From Winogradskyella haliclonae (GTDB taxonomy: Bacteria; Bacteroidota; Bacteroidia; Flavobacteriales; Flavobacteriaceae): a DNA stretch of 64,000 bases. A model generated the notes under the pieces. The model was given only the letters and a program-made list of their open reading frames with translations, ran no database searches and was not told where the DNA came from. Both the position numbers and the translations under genes were made by a program. Shown in pieces: positions 8,682 through 17,715 of the stretch. Numbering within the stretch: position 1 is the first letter of the stretch; each line of letters begins with the position of its first letter. The stretch is taken from assembly GCF_014635865.1 (NCBI RefSeq), contig NZ_BMDQ01000002.1:186001-250000 (forward strand), read 5' to 3'.

Positions 8682-9487
8682 TACCAGAATGTGATGAAGC
8701 ATTTTTGCAAGTTATCGCTACTATTTTTAAGCCAGACCATAGGTGAGCGTTCTTCAGTCATGCAATTATTAATTATTTTTTTAGCCTCAACAAAATCAAT
8801 CCAATCTACTTCATAATAGGGCTCAACTAGCCAATTCAGCTTCTTCGGGAAATAAAAACTAAAACTTTTAAATACTTCAATCTTATTGAAAGAGATGTAA
8901 AATCCTGAAATACAATCTTGATTCAGAGGCGAAATATCTTTAATATTACTTTCAAAGGGTAAGAATAACTGAGCTTTATAACAGACCTGCTGGGCAAAAT
9001 TTTGAGCTTTAATAGTAAAAGCCTCCAGCACGTCACTGCAATGCTTAGAGTAGAGAAGTGGCAGTTGCTTCTCTCTTAACTTTTGAAGCTTATAAATTAA
9101 GCTATCTTTTCGATTTGGACCAATCCATTTCGATAACACATCACCGTTCAAATTTGGATTATAGAGGTAGAATTTATAAATCATTTCAAGATGAATGTAT
9201 ACTAATTTATTTCGCAACAAAAAATCTAATTCTCCAATAGTAATCTTATCATTCTTAATTTGAATGCTTTCTGCCAATACATCAATATTATCTAGGTTTT
9301 TTAGCTGATGGCTCATAAATTCTTCTACACGTTTACCTAATCTAATCTCTTTAAAACTTGAATGGTTTTCAATAGAAAATAACTTAGCTTCAAATTGAAA
9401 TTGTTCAAGCCCATAAATCTCTGAATTCTTCCAAAGATTCGCTGTGTTTAAAAAGCCTTTATACTGAAGTTCAATATTATCTCTCAT
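8681..9487 (-). CDS. DUF1853 family protein
   Basis: 268 residues. Segments GELDFLLRN, HLEMIYKFYLYN and KWIGPNRKDSLIYKLQKLREKQLPLL are characteristic of DUF1853. Spacing of acidic residues and Lys in GELDFLLRN...HLEMIYK resembles a PD-(D/E)xK nuclease core (D, then E-x3-K), but this is my inference. No signal peptide or membrane helix. The stop overlaps the start of the downstream pseudouridine synthase by one base (TAATG), so the two are probably made together, hinting at an RNA-related role. Upstream it is divergent from a DEAD-box RNA helicase. Confidence 0.8.
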   Translation of the reverse strand: MRDNIELQYKGFLNTANLWKNSEIYGLEQFQFEAKLFSIENHSSFKEIRLGKRVEEFMSHQLKNLDNIDVLAESIQIKNDKITIGELDFLLRNKLVYIHLEMIYKFYLYNPNLNGDVLSKWIGPNRKDSLIYKLQKLREKQLPLLYSKHCSDVLEAFTIKAQNFAQQVCYKAQLFLPFESNIKDISPLNQDCISGFYISFNKIEVFKSFSFYFPKKLNWLVEPYYEVDWIDFVEAKKIINNCMTEERSPMVWLKNSSDNLQKCFITFW

Positions 9488-9519
9488 TCAGTTTTAAAAA
9501 TACAAAGAAGCATTAATAA

Positions 9520-9551
9520 TTGAAGTGACGGCTCTAAATAAATTACCTTTG
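9520..9551 (+). promoter_or_regulatory. Promoter of the DEAD-box RNA helicase
   Basis: TTG (9520-9522), 21-base spacer, TACCTTTG (9544-9551), an exact TAnnTTTG -7 box. The leader to the ATG at 9568 would be about 10 bases. Confidence 0.6.
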
Positions 9552-9567
9552 CAGCAAAAGTATTATA

Positions 9568-10686
9568 ATGGCTACATTTATAGAATTAGGTATTTCAAAA
9601 TCTTATGTAAAAGGTTTAAAAGAGCTAGGAATTAAGCATCCTACAAAAATACAGCAAGAAGTCATCCCAGTTTTATTAGAGTCAAGAACTGACCTTATTG
9701 GTTTGGCGCAAACTGGTACGGGTAAAACCGCAGCTTTTGGTTTGCCTGCTTTAAATGCAATTGATATCAGCAATAATAGTGTACAAGCTTTAATTATTGC
9801 GCCTACAAGAGAATTGGTGCAACAAATTAAAAAACAGCTTTTTAAATTTACAAAATACATTGATTATAAGATTTTTGTAGAGGGTGTTTATGGTGGCGAA
9901 AAAATGGATAGACAAATAAAGGCGCTTTCTAGAACAACTCACATAGTTGTTGCTACGCCTGGACGATTATTGGATCTTGTAGAAAGAGGCGCAGTGGATA
10001 TTAGCCAAGTTAAAATACTAGTTTTAGATGAAGCAGATGAAATGTTAAGCATGGGCTTTAAAGAAGATCTAAATAAGATTTTAAAGTACAATACCAAAGC
10101 ACGAAATACATGGTTGTTTTCGGCGACAATGCCAAACGAAATTCAGAAGATGGTTAAGACTTATATGTCGCATGATGCTATACGGATTGAGATTGACAAA
10201 AAGTCTTTAGTAAATAAAAATATCTCTCATCATTTTATAAATACTTCAATACACAATAAAACCTTGGTTGTTGGCAAACTTTTAGACAAATACCCAAACG
10301 ATAGAGGTGTAATTTTCTGTAGAACAAAAGCTGGCACAAAAAAAATGGCACAAGAACTTAAAAATGAAGGATTTTCGGTAGATGCTTTAGAAGGCGATAT
10401 GCAACAAAAAGAACGTGATAAAGTAATGCGCGCATTTAAAAATGAAAGTTTACAATTTTTGGTATCTACAGATGTTTCGGCACGTGGTATTGATATTAAT
10501 AATTTGTCCTTTGTCATTCATCATCAATTACCAGAACAGTTAGAATATTATACACATCGTAGTGGTCGCACAGCTAGAGCTGGAAAAACAGGTCAATCAA
10601 TTGCTTTAATTATACCAGGCGAAATGCAAAAGATTATCGATGCCCAAAACGCATTGGATATTACGTTTAAAGAATTTATAATATAA
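9568..10686 (+). CDS. DEAD-box ATP-dependent RNA helicase, minimal core
   Basis: 372 residues holding all helicase motifs: Q motif (FIELGIS... HPTKIQQEVIP), Walker A AQTGTGKT (47-54), PTREL, TPGR, DEAD (154-157), SAT, DVSARGIDI and HRSGRTARAG. It ends only about 35 residues after motif VI, so it lacks the basic or RNA-binding C-terminal extension common in bacterial members such as DbpA, RhlE or CsdA. Likely role is RNA unwinding in ribosome assembly or mRNA turnover; the specific substrate is not readable. Confidence 0.93.
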   Translation: MATFIELGISKSYVKGLKELGIKHPTKIQQEVIPVLLESRTDLIGLAQTGTGKTAAFGLPALNAIDISNNSVQALIIAPTRELVQQIKKQLFKFTKYIDYKIFVEGVYGGEKMDRQIKALSRTTHIVVATPGRLLDLVERGAVDISQVKILVLDEADEMLSMGFKEDLNKILKYNTKARNTWLFSATMPNEIQKMVKTYMSHDAIRIEIDKKSLVNKNISHHFINTSIHNKTLVVGKLLDKYPNDRGVIFCRTKAGTKKMAQELKNEGFSVDALEGDMQQKERDKVMRAFKNESLQFLVSTDVSARGIDINNLSFVIHHQLPEQLEYYTHRSGRTARAGKTGQSIALIIPGEMQKIIDAQNALDITFKEFII

Positions 10687-10746
10687 CGTAATAACAAACT
10701 GTAAGGTGTTTAGTTATTTCCTGACTTAGTGTAAAAATAATTATAA

Positions 10747-11382
10747 ATGAACCTTACGGAACAATTACAGGAACTTGCAGATAATAGTGTAAAACGTCAC
10801 CCAGGCGAAGCACAGATTATTATGAAATCAGCCATAGAAGATTTAATTGCATCTTCCATCTTAGAAAATGCATCAAAAACTGGTGATAAAATTCCAAACG
10901 CAACTTTACCAAACGCAAAAGGAGAATCGATTGCTTTATTTGATTTATTAGATAATAGCAGAGTAGTACTCACGTTTTATCGTGGAGGCTGGTGTCCATA
11001 TTGCAATCTAGAGCTAAGAGCATACCAAAACAAACTAGAAGCTATAAAATCTAAAGGGACAGAACTTATCGCTATAAGTCCAGAAACTCCTGATAATTCA
11101 TTATCTACCTCTGAAAAGAATAACCTCAGCTTTGAAGTGCTTTCAGATATTAATAATGAATTTGCTAAGCAGTTAGGTTTGGTATTTCAATTACCAGAAT
11201 CACTTCAAGAATTGTATAAAAAATTCGGGATTAGCCTTGATGAAAATCAAGAAAATAGCCATCAAGAATTGCCAATTGCAGCGACTTATATAATTGAGCA
11301 AGATGGTACAATTAGTTATCATTTTTTAGAAGAAGATTATAAGTTAAGAGCAAATCCAGATGAGATTATAGATAAATTATAA
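10747..11382 (+). CDS. Peroxiredoxin-like thioredoxin-fold protein (AhpC/TSA family)
   Basis: 211 residues. Thioredoxin fold with VVLTFYRGGWCPYCNLELRAY; Cys83 and Cys86 form a CPYC motif where typical peroxiredoxins have TxxC. The following segment (GTELIAISPETPDNSL... FEVLSDINNEFAKQLGLVF) is typical of AhpC/TSA proteins. No signal peptide, so cytoplasmic. It probably reduces peroxides or acts as a thiol oxidoreductase. About 60 N-terminal residues (EAQIIMKSAIEDLIASSI) form a helical extension found in this subgroup. Confidence 0.85.
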   Translation: MNLTEQLQELADNSVKRHPGEAQIIMKSAIEDLIASSILENASKTGDKIPNATLPNAKGESIALFDLLDNSRVVLTFYRGGWCPYCNLELRAYQNKLEAIKSKGTELIAISPETPDNSLSTSEKNNLSFEVLSDINNEFAKQLGLVFQLPESLQELYKKFGISLDENQENSHQELPIAATYIIEQDGTISYHFLEEDYKLRANPDEIIDKL

Positions 11383-11471
11383 TTAATTAGTTGATAATTA
11401 AAGGTTAAAATCTTTTTTTTAATAGTTATCGGTATAATTTTTGATTAACTTTAAAATATAAATACTTAACT

Positions 11472-12056
11472 ATGAAAAAGTTATTCTTCATATTAATCTT
11501 AATTATATTCACTTTTAATATTAGTTTTTCTCAGACACAAGCAGAAGTAAAACAGGATAAAAAGGAGATTATAGAAGCTCAGTTTAATGAAATTAAAGCG
11601 TTAATTGAATCTGGAAATTTTCAATTTGAAGCACTATGGGCTAATCCTCTTGGAAATGATATTGCGACTATAGGTCAGAGTTTGCTAGGAAGCCAAGGTG
11701 TTTTCCAAGGTAATAGAGTTAATCTAGTTGGCAACGACAACTTTGTAAAAATAGAGAATAAAAACTCTGATATTTATTTGCCATATTTTGGACGTGTGTT
11801 TTTTCCGAAACGAATCACTAATGAAAGTGGTATACATTACAAAGGTGAAATAGAGAATTACAAAGTAGGATATAATGAAAAGAAAAAGGTAATTACTGTT
11901 AAGTTTACTGCTAATTCTCAAGGAGATTTTTTAAGGTTTAATTATAGAATTACTGCTCTAGGTGCAACACGATTAACTGTAACTAGTACTAATAGACAAA
12001 CTATTTCATATGATGGCAAGATAACTCAGGGCAGTATCGAAATTACAAAAAACTAA
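11472..12056 (+). CDS. DUF4251 domain-containing secreted protein
   Basis: 194 residues with a signal peptide (MKKLFFILILIIFTFNISFSQ). The remainder matches the DUF4251 pattern: IKALIESGNFQFEALWA, then NDNFVKIENKNSDIYLPYFGRVF, YKGEIENYKVGYNEKKKVITVKF, and a C-terminal NRQTISYDGKI segment. Function is unknown; the family is common in Bacteroidota and predicted periplasmic or surface. Confidence 0.88.
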   Translation: MKKLFFILILIIFTFNISFSQTQAEVKQDKKEIIEAQFNEIKALIESGNFQFEALWANPLGNDIATIGQSLLGSQGVFQGNRVNLVGNDNFVKIENKNSDIYLPYFGRVFFPKRITNESGIHYKGEIENYKVGYNEKKKVITVKFTANSQGDFLRFNYRITALGATRLTVTSTNRQTISYDGKITQGSIEITKN

Positions 12057-12146
12057 TCCGTTTAGAAGTCTATAATTTAGTATAGTTTTAATATTAATTT
12101 GTGTCATTTAAAGTCAATCTTTTCGACTTAATGGTAAATTATTGCC

Positions 12147-13538
12147 ATGAAAATTTCGTTATCCAGATATAAATTAATCTTGATTGTATTTACATTTTTA
12201 TTTTCTTTTTTATTGCTTGGCCAAACTGAGCCAAATACTATAACTCAAGAAGATATAGAGTTTTCTAATTTTGTGAGCCTAGTTTCGTCAAACGATAAAC
12301 AAGTACATAAAAATGCTATATCCTTTCTGACTAAAAATTGGAAACCCGAATTTGAAATTATCATCTTAGAAATTTTTTATTTCTCTCAGGACTTTGAGCT
12401 AAATCAATTACTACTAAAATTAATTAAAGCAAAAACTGGTAAACGTTATGGTTTAGATGTTAATAAATGGTATGAAGATTTATGGTCAAAGCCTCAACGT
12501 TTAACACCATATTACCACAAATTTAAAGCACAATTACATGGACTAATTGATAGGCGTTTCACAACATATTTTTATAACAGACAGAATACAGCAAAAATAA
12601 GATTAGATGAGGTAAGGTGGGGTGGTGTAAAACAAGATGGTATCCAACCATTGCGAAATCCAGAGATGATTTTGGCTAATGAAGCTGACTATTTAGATGA
12701 TGATAATATTGTATTTGGGATAGAAATTGATGGCGATTTTAGGGCTTATCCAAAACGTATCTTAGCTTGGCACGAGATGTTTACAGATACTATTAGTGAT
12801 GTCCCTGTAGCAGGTGTATATTGTACACTATGTGGCACGGTAATATTATACAAAACTGAGTTTCAAGGAAAAAAATATGATTTAGGGACAAGTGGATTTT
12901 TGTATCGCTCAAATAAGTTAATGTATGATAAAGCGACACAATCGTTATGGAATACGATTTGGGGAAAACCTGTTGTTGGACCATTAGTTGACAAAGGCAT
13001 AGAATTAGACTATTTAAGTGTAGTAACAACAACATGGGGAGAATGGAAATCTAGGCACCCTGAAACCACAGTTCTTAGCTTAAGAACTGGGCACACTAGA
13101 AATTATAACGAAGGAATCGCTTATAAAGATTATTTCTCTACAGATGATGTTATGTTTAATGTACCTAATCTTGATAAAAGGCTAAAAAATAAGCAGTTAA
13201 TACTAGCTATTAAACTTCCTGAAATTACAGATGAGACAATTGCAATTTCATCAAAATTTTTAAGCAAGAATATCATTTATTATAATGAATTAGCTGAGCA
13301 ACAATTCGTAGTATTAACAGATGTTTCTGGTGCAAATCGAGTGTACTTTTCTAAAGGAGTTGAATTTGAATATTATGACCAAAAAACGACTCTAAGAGAT
13401 AAATCAGGAACTAAATGGATGCTTTACGAAAATTTTATAAAATCTGATTCAGGGAAAATTATAAAGCGCCTGCATTCCTTTAATGCATTTTGGTTTGGCT
13501 GGAAAGCAGCACACCCTAATACCAAACTTATAAAATAG
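12147..13538 (+). CDS. DUF3179 domain-containing protein
   Basis: 463 residues. An N-terminal signal or anchor segment is followed by a helical region (residues about 35-125, QVHKNAISFLTKNWKPEFEII) that looks HEAT-like, then the DUF3179 domain. DUF3179 hallmarks are present: VAGVYCTLCGTVILYKT, YDLGTSGFLYRSNKLMYDKATQSLWNTIWGKPVVGP, and a terminal FNAFWFGWKAAHP. The conserved CTLC cysteines suggest metal or redox chemistry, but no activity is established. One base separates its stop from the convergent LamG-like gene. Confidence 0.88.
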   Translation: MKISLSRYKLILIVFTFLFSFLLLGQTEPNTITQEDIEFSNFVSLVSSNDKQVHKNAISFLTKNWKPEFEIIILEIFYFSQDFELNQLLLKLIKAKTGKRYGLDVNKWYEDLWSKPQRLTPYYHKFKAQLHGLIDRRFTTYFYNRQNTAKIRLDEVRWGGVKQDGIQPLRNPEMILANEADYLDDDNIVFGIEIDGDFRAYPKRILAWHEMFTDTISDVPVAGVYCTLCGTVILYKTEFQGKKYDLGTSGFLYRSNKLMYDKATQSLWNTIWGKPVVGPLVDKGIELDYLSVVTTTWGEWKSRHPETTVLSLRTGHTRNYNEGIAYKDYFSTDDVMFNVPNLDKRLKNKQLILAIKLPEITDETIAISSKFLSKNIIYYNELAEQQFVVLTDVSGANRVYFSKGVEFEYYDQKTTLRDKSGTKWMLYENFIKSDSGKIIKRLHSFNAFWFGWKAAHPNTKLIK

Positions 13539-13539
13539 T

Positions 13540-14433
13540 TTATTTTACAATAGCACTAATAGGCGTTTTAGAGTTATATAAGACTTTTATTTCATTTTTA
13601 GAAAGCACTTTATTAAAAATAGATAGTTCATCCATAAGACCAATATAGCTTAATCCTAAAAGAATATTTGAGTTCTCTATTTCCCATGTAAATGGATCTT
13701 TTATTGACGTTTTAGAACCCGCACTTTCCCCATTTATAAATAATTCTGTTTTCCCATTTGCTGTATTTAATTCAGAAAAATTAATAACAATATGTGTCCA
13801 TTTTCCAGTACTAAAAGGTGGGCTTTTAACTGGAATTAATTGTGATATAAAATTAGGGTTTTCATTATCTGGCCCTTCAGGATTTGGGTTCCATGAATCA
13901 CGATCTCCAATAACTCCCAACCTAAAATCTCTTGGATTTTCTTTTGTAAAATCTACCCATATTCCGGCATCATTATAGCCAGAATCTGTAATCTGTATTG
14001 GGTCACAATATCCTGGTTTTAAATCTGTATTTGGGTCTAGACTTAACCAAAAAGAAATTGAACTATCCCAATCAGTTGTAGAATAAGCAATATTGTTTAA
14101 ACTTTTGTAAAACACGTAGCCTTTAGTTTTATCCTTGAATTGAAGTGCATCTCCGTACTTACCTATAGTTTTAGCGATATTAACACTGTCTTTATATAGA
14201 CCTATTCTTGCAGAATCTAACGATTTACGATTCATTACAGAATAGAGTCTGTCATCGCCTTTTGCAAAATCAGCATTAATACCATTATCAAAAGAGGCAT
14301 ATAGAGTTAAAGCAGATTTAAGTGCCAATTGCTCTTTGTTAATGTTAGACACTTCTGTTTTTTCTTCAATAGTTTTCTCTTTGCAAGAACTAAGTAGTGT
14401 TAATAATAGTAATAACTGTATAGAGTATCTCAT
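13540..14433 (-). CDS. LamG/concanavalin-like domain lipoprotein
   Basis: 297 residues. Lipoprotein signal peptide MRYSIQLLLLLTLLSSC (Cys17). The body reads as a single laminin-G/concanavalin-like beta-sandwich: LTLYASFDNGINADFAKGD at the start, SISFWLSLDPNT, WTHIVINFSELN, KTELFINGESAG, and a final YIGLMDELSIFNKVLSKNEIKVLY. Such domains bind carbohydrate or protein ligands. It follows the penicillin-acylase gene by 14 bp on the same strand, so the two lipoproteins are probably co-transcribed. Confidence 0.82.
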   Translation of the reverse strand: MRYSIQLLLLLTLLSSCKEKTIEEKTEVSNINKEQLALKSALTLYASFDNGINADFAKGDDRLYSVMNRKSLDSARIGLYKDSVNIAKTIGKYGDALQFKDKTKGYVFYKSLNNIAYSTTDWDSSISFWLSLDPNTDLKPGYCDPIQITDSGYNDAGIWVDFTKENPRDFRLGVIGDRDSWNPNPEGPDNENPNFISQLIPVKSPPFSTGKWTHIVINFSELNTANGKTELFINGESAGSKTSIKDPFTWEIENSNILLGLSYIGLMDELSIFNKVLSKNEIKVLYNSKTPISAIVK

Positions 14434-14447
14434 GGTGCATTTATTGA

Positions 14448-16631
14448 TTATTGTCTTTGACCTGGTTTATAAGTTTCTTCTGCCACCTTTAAAACATCTT
14501 CTTTATAGTATGGCGCGTCTTTAAATTTTATATCAGCATAAGCTTGAGCTTGATCATTAAAATGTGGTGAATCTATATCACTACTTTGCCCACCTGCCAA
14601 CATTGTTTTGGCTTTTACTTTATCCCCAAATTCTACGACCGCAACAAAACTATTACCGCGCGTACCATATATTTTTTTAGCTTCTGGATTGGTGTAACTC
14701 ACACCATAAGCAGCTAAGGCACCCCAACGACCCGAAGCAAACCCAACCGGAATACTTGGCTCATTATCATCAAACTTTTGTTTGATGTCACTGTTAAGCC
14801 TTTGATAACGATTAACTTCTCCCCAAGGTAGATTCCACGTACCAAAGGTTTTATTTAAATAGTTTATAACACGTTCAAAGATTAAAACGCGTTCTATTTC
14901 TGGAGACTCATGACCAAAATAGTTAAGTGTTTCCATTGATGACATGGCTTTTGGACGTTTTCCATTTCTTAGAATTGCTAGTCCATAATAATGTGCCAAT
15001 GTCATGGCTACAGATTCTTTAGAAGACATGTAATCCCATTTATTTAATAAGTCTATTGCTTCTTGATATTCTAAATTTTTGTCTTCTTGTTTATAATAAG
15101 CTTTGACAAGACCTGGAAGTAAAGCTTGAAAGGCTGGTAAGTATTGATCATGTGCCATTTTAATTACAGAGTCTAAGGTGTAATCTTTGTTATTGGTCAA
15201 TAAATTTATGGCATGAACACCTCTGAAGTTTTCACGATTTAGTGACATATAACTTGGGTAGTCTTCAACTTTAGGACTATTCTCTGCAGCAGCTGTAAAT
15301 GGTGTAGAATTACAATTTTGAAGCCAGCCATTTTTTGGGTTTAATAATGTAATATGTTCATTCACCTCATGCAATCCTTGCCAATCTGTTTTAGGATCAC
15401 TACCATCAACAGGTTCTTTATAATTATAGCTGATATCCCGTTTTGGAATAAAATTACCATGGAAATATGCAATATTACCTTCGGCATCAGCGTAAACTGT
15501 ATTGTTAGATGAGTTTGTCTTTATATCCATCATATTTCTAAAACCATTATAACCATCTTGCTTAGTTCTAATATATGATTGTTCTAATGCTTTTACTGGT
15601 TCCCACATCATAGCAGTCGCTATCCATTTACCATTTTTACTTTGAGTTACTGGTCCATGATGCGTTCTGTAGAATGGAAAAGTTTTAGTCTTAATAGAAT
15701 CATCGTCTTTATATTTAAGCATTGTCTGAAAAGATTTGACCTCTCTCAATTCTTCACCATATCTATACATGAGTTTATCTTCAACTTTTACTATATCTTC
15801 TTCAAATTCATCAATGACATCTGTATATGTTGAAGTATGCATCCAACCTGTTTTTTCATTGAAACCTTGGTACACAAAAAACTGACCCCAAGTCACTGCT
15901 CCATACGCATTAAGCCCTTCTTCACTAACAACATGCACTTCACCTCGAAAAAAGAATGAGGTGTGAGGATTAATCAATAAAATAGGATTTCCAGATTTTG
16001 TCAGCTTTCCTGATATAGCAATACCATTAGATCCTGAAGGCTCAGCTTCCAACTGTTCTTTTTTTGATTTAGTCTCATCGAATAATTTAGAATCTCCACC
16101 TTCGTAGAAGGCTTTAATCTTTCTGGTCGAAACACGTTCAATATCACCACCAATAGAGCCTTCAGAAAAGTACATAGGCATCCAAGGCTCAAACTTTGTA
16201 AGTAAACGTGGTTTTACCTCTGGATGCGTGTATAGATAATAATTAATCCCATCTGCAAAAGCATTGCACAATTCTTTTAACCAGTCTGGGCTTTTGTTAT
16301 AGTTTTCTTTTGCTTCATCTATAGTCATAAACATCTTAGCACGTAAATCACTATATATAGCAGATTTGCCTTCAACCTCAGCTAATCGACCTGTAGCCCA
16401 AATATAATTTTGCTCAACACGATTAAAATCATCTTCGCATTGTGCATATAACAAACCAAAAACAGCATCTGCATCAGTTTTACCATAAATATGTGGTACT
16501 CCAAAATTGTCTCTGATTATAGTAATGTTTTCAGCAATGCTATGCCATCTTTCAATGTCAGTAAGTTCAGATTTTTCCGTTTTACAAGAAAAAAATAGTA
16601 GGACAAAGCATAAAATAGAAATGTATCTCAT
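14448..16631 (-). CDS. Penicillin acylase family protein (Ntn hydrolase), lipoprotein
   Basis: 727 residues from the ATG at 16631, which gives a proper lipoprotein signal peptide (MRYISILCFVLLFFSC); the in-frame ATG at 16676 would put 15 residues ahead of it and is rejected. Penicillin/acyl-homoserine-lactone acylases are made as precursors and cut before a nucleophilic serine; the likely one is Ser201 in GSNGIAIS, preceded by an alpha-chain (IIRDNFGVPHIYGKTDADAVFGLLYAQCEDD split over the N terminus). Later segments LLINPHTS, RTHHGPV and NLPWGEVNRYQRLN fit the beta chain. Substrate could be an acyl-homoserine lactone or another acyl amide. It forms an operon with the LamG lipoprotein. Confidence 0.9.
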   Translation of the reverse strand: MRYISILCFVLLFFSCKTEKSELTDIERWHSIAENITIIRDNFGVPHIYGKTDADAVFGLLYAQCEDDFNRVEQNYIWATGRLAEVEGKSAIYSDLRAKMFMTIDEAKENYNKSPDWLKELCNAFADGINYYLYTHPEVKPRLLTKFEPWMPMYFSEGSIGGDIERVSTRKIKAFYEGGDSKLFDETKSKKEQLEAEPSGSNGIAISGKLTKSGNPILLINPHTSFFFRGEVHVVSEEGLNAYGAVTWGQFFVYQGFNEKTGWMHTSTYTDVIDEFEEDIVKVEDKLMYRYGEELREVKSFQTMLKYKDDDSIKTKTFPFYRTHHGPVTQSKNGKWIATAMMWEPVKALEQSYIRTKQDGYNGFRNMMDIKTNSSNNTVYADAEGNIAYFHGNFIPKRDISYNYKEPVDGSDPKTDWQGLHEVNEHITLLNPKNGWLQNCNSTPFTAAAENSPKVEDYPSYMSLNRENFRGVHAINLLTNNKDYTLDSVIKMAHDQYLPAFQALLPGLVKAYYKQEDKNLEYQEAIDLLNKWDYMSSKESVAMTLAHYYGLAILRNGKRPKAMSSMETLNYFGHESPEIERVLIFERVINYLNKTFGTWNLPWGEVNRYQRLNSDIKQKFDDNEPSIPVGFASGRWGALAAYGVSYTNPEAKKIYGTRGNSFVAVVEFGDKVKAKTMLAGGQSSDIDSPHFNDQAQAYADIKFKDAPYYKEDVLKVAEETYKPGQRQ

Positions 16632-16692
16632 GATGTGTTGAATTTGCAGTGTGAAGTTAGTTGACTTCTGCAACAAATCAAAACATCAAATT

Positions 16693-17619
16693 TTATAATT
16701 CAAGAATGAGTTTTTGCCCAATTCTAAGTGTTGAAGATTTTCTGATTGAATTTGTTCTGCAAATCGCAGCAATAGAGACATTGTTACGCTTCGAAATTCT
16801 TGAAAGCGTGTCACCAGACCTTACTACATATACTTTTTTAGTTTTTATTAAACTCGCTAATGCTTGATCTTCAGTTGTATATAATTTTAGTTTGGATTGA
16901 CGCCTAGAACTATGAAATGATGCACGTGTCCATTCTTTGGTAACCCACAATTCTTTAGCTCTTATTTTATTGTCTTCAGAAAAATCAAAAATATATTCTG
17001 GATGTATGTATTGTCCTTTATAACTAGTTACTAAATGCAAATGACTACCAGTAGAACGCCCGGTATTACCTCCTTTACCTATAAATTGTCCTTTAGCAAT
17101 AGTGTCATTTGGTTTTACATTTATAGATGAAAGATGTGCATATGTTGTCTCTAAGCCATTATAATGCCTTATAACAACAACTTTACCATGCCCACGACTA
17201 TATCTTGCATAACGTACAACGCCATCAAGAATACTAGAAACACTATCTCCAGTTACTAAATCTATATCTATACCTTGATGTGGTCTACCACGACGCCAGC
17301 CATAGCGGGATGTAATTACCTTGTTTTTTGCAATTGGTGAAGCGTAATTAGAATCTTTGAATGTAATCTGCAATGGAAATTTAACCACTTCATTTCGGTA
17401 CGGATTATAGTTTACAGTATCCCAAAACTCAGTTTTGATATCTACTATATTTTTTTTAATAGTATCTGAATCAACTATAGGAATTATAATTTCTTGACTT
17501 GTAACTCCTTTTTTAATTCTTGATTCTACAATTATTTTTAAAGAATCATTGGGTGCATTTTGAGAAAACAATAGAGTAGAAGCTAACAGAAATACAATTG
17601 AAGCTAATATAGATTTCAT
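16693..17619 (-). CDS. M23 peptidase with C-terminal LysM domain (peptidoglycan DD-endopeptidase)
   Basis: 308 residues, signal peptide ending LLASTLLFSQ. The M23 domain (about 95-215) has the zinc ligands His114 and Asp118 (HQGID), and His193/His195 in GSHLHLV, with YAHLSSINV between. A LysM motif occupies about 261-308 (VRSGDTLSRISKRNNVSIAAI ... LRIGQKLILEL). It should cut peptide cross-links in cell-wall peptidoglycan in the periplasm, with LysM binding the glycan. It lies 61 bp upstream of the penicillin-acylase gene on the same strand. Confidence 0.93.
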   Translation of the reverse strand: MKSILASIVFLLASTLLFSQNAPNDSLKIIVESRIKKGVTSQEIIIPIVDSDTIKKNIVDIKTEFWDTVNYNPYRNEVVKFPLQITFKDSNYASPIAKNKVITSRYGWRRGRPHQGIDIDLVTGDSVSSILDGVVRYARYSRGHGKVVVIRHYNGLETTYAHLSSINVKPNDTIAKGQFIGKGGNTGRSTGSHLHLVTSYKGQYIHPEYIFDFSEDNKIRAKELWVTKEWTRASFHSSRRQSKLKLYTTEDQALASLIKTKKVYVVRSGDTLSRISKRNNVSIAAICRTNSIRKSSTLRIGQKLILEL

Positions 17620-17641
17620 TTGATTAAAAGTGATTGATGCA

Positions 17642-17649
17642 CAAATGTA
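17642..17649 (-). promoter_or_regulatory. Candidate -7 box of the M23/LysM gene
   Basis: TACATTTG on the minus strand, an exact TAnnTTTG, 22 bp before the ATG. No clear TTG at -33, so support is partial. Confidence 0.35.
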
Positions 17650-17715
17650 AACGATATATAAGCTATTGTATTATGAGTTAACTAAAGTTTATCCTAAAAA
17701 TATTAACATTTAGAA

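Noticed and set aside
16632-16676. Longer start for the penicillin acylase
   Set aside because: Adds 15 residues ahead of a lipobox signal peptide.
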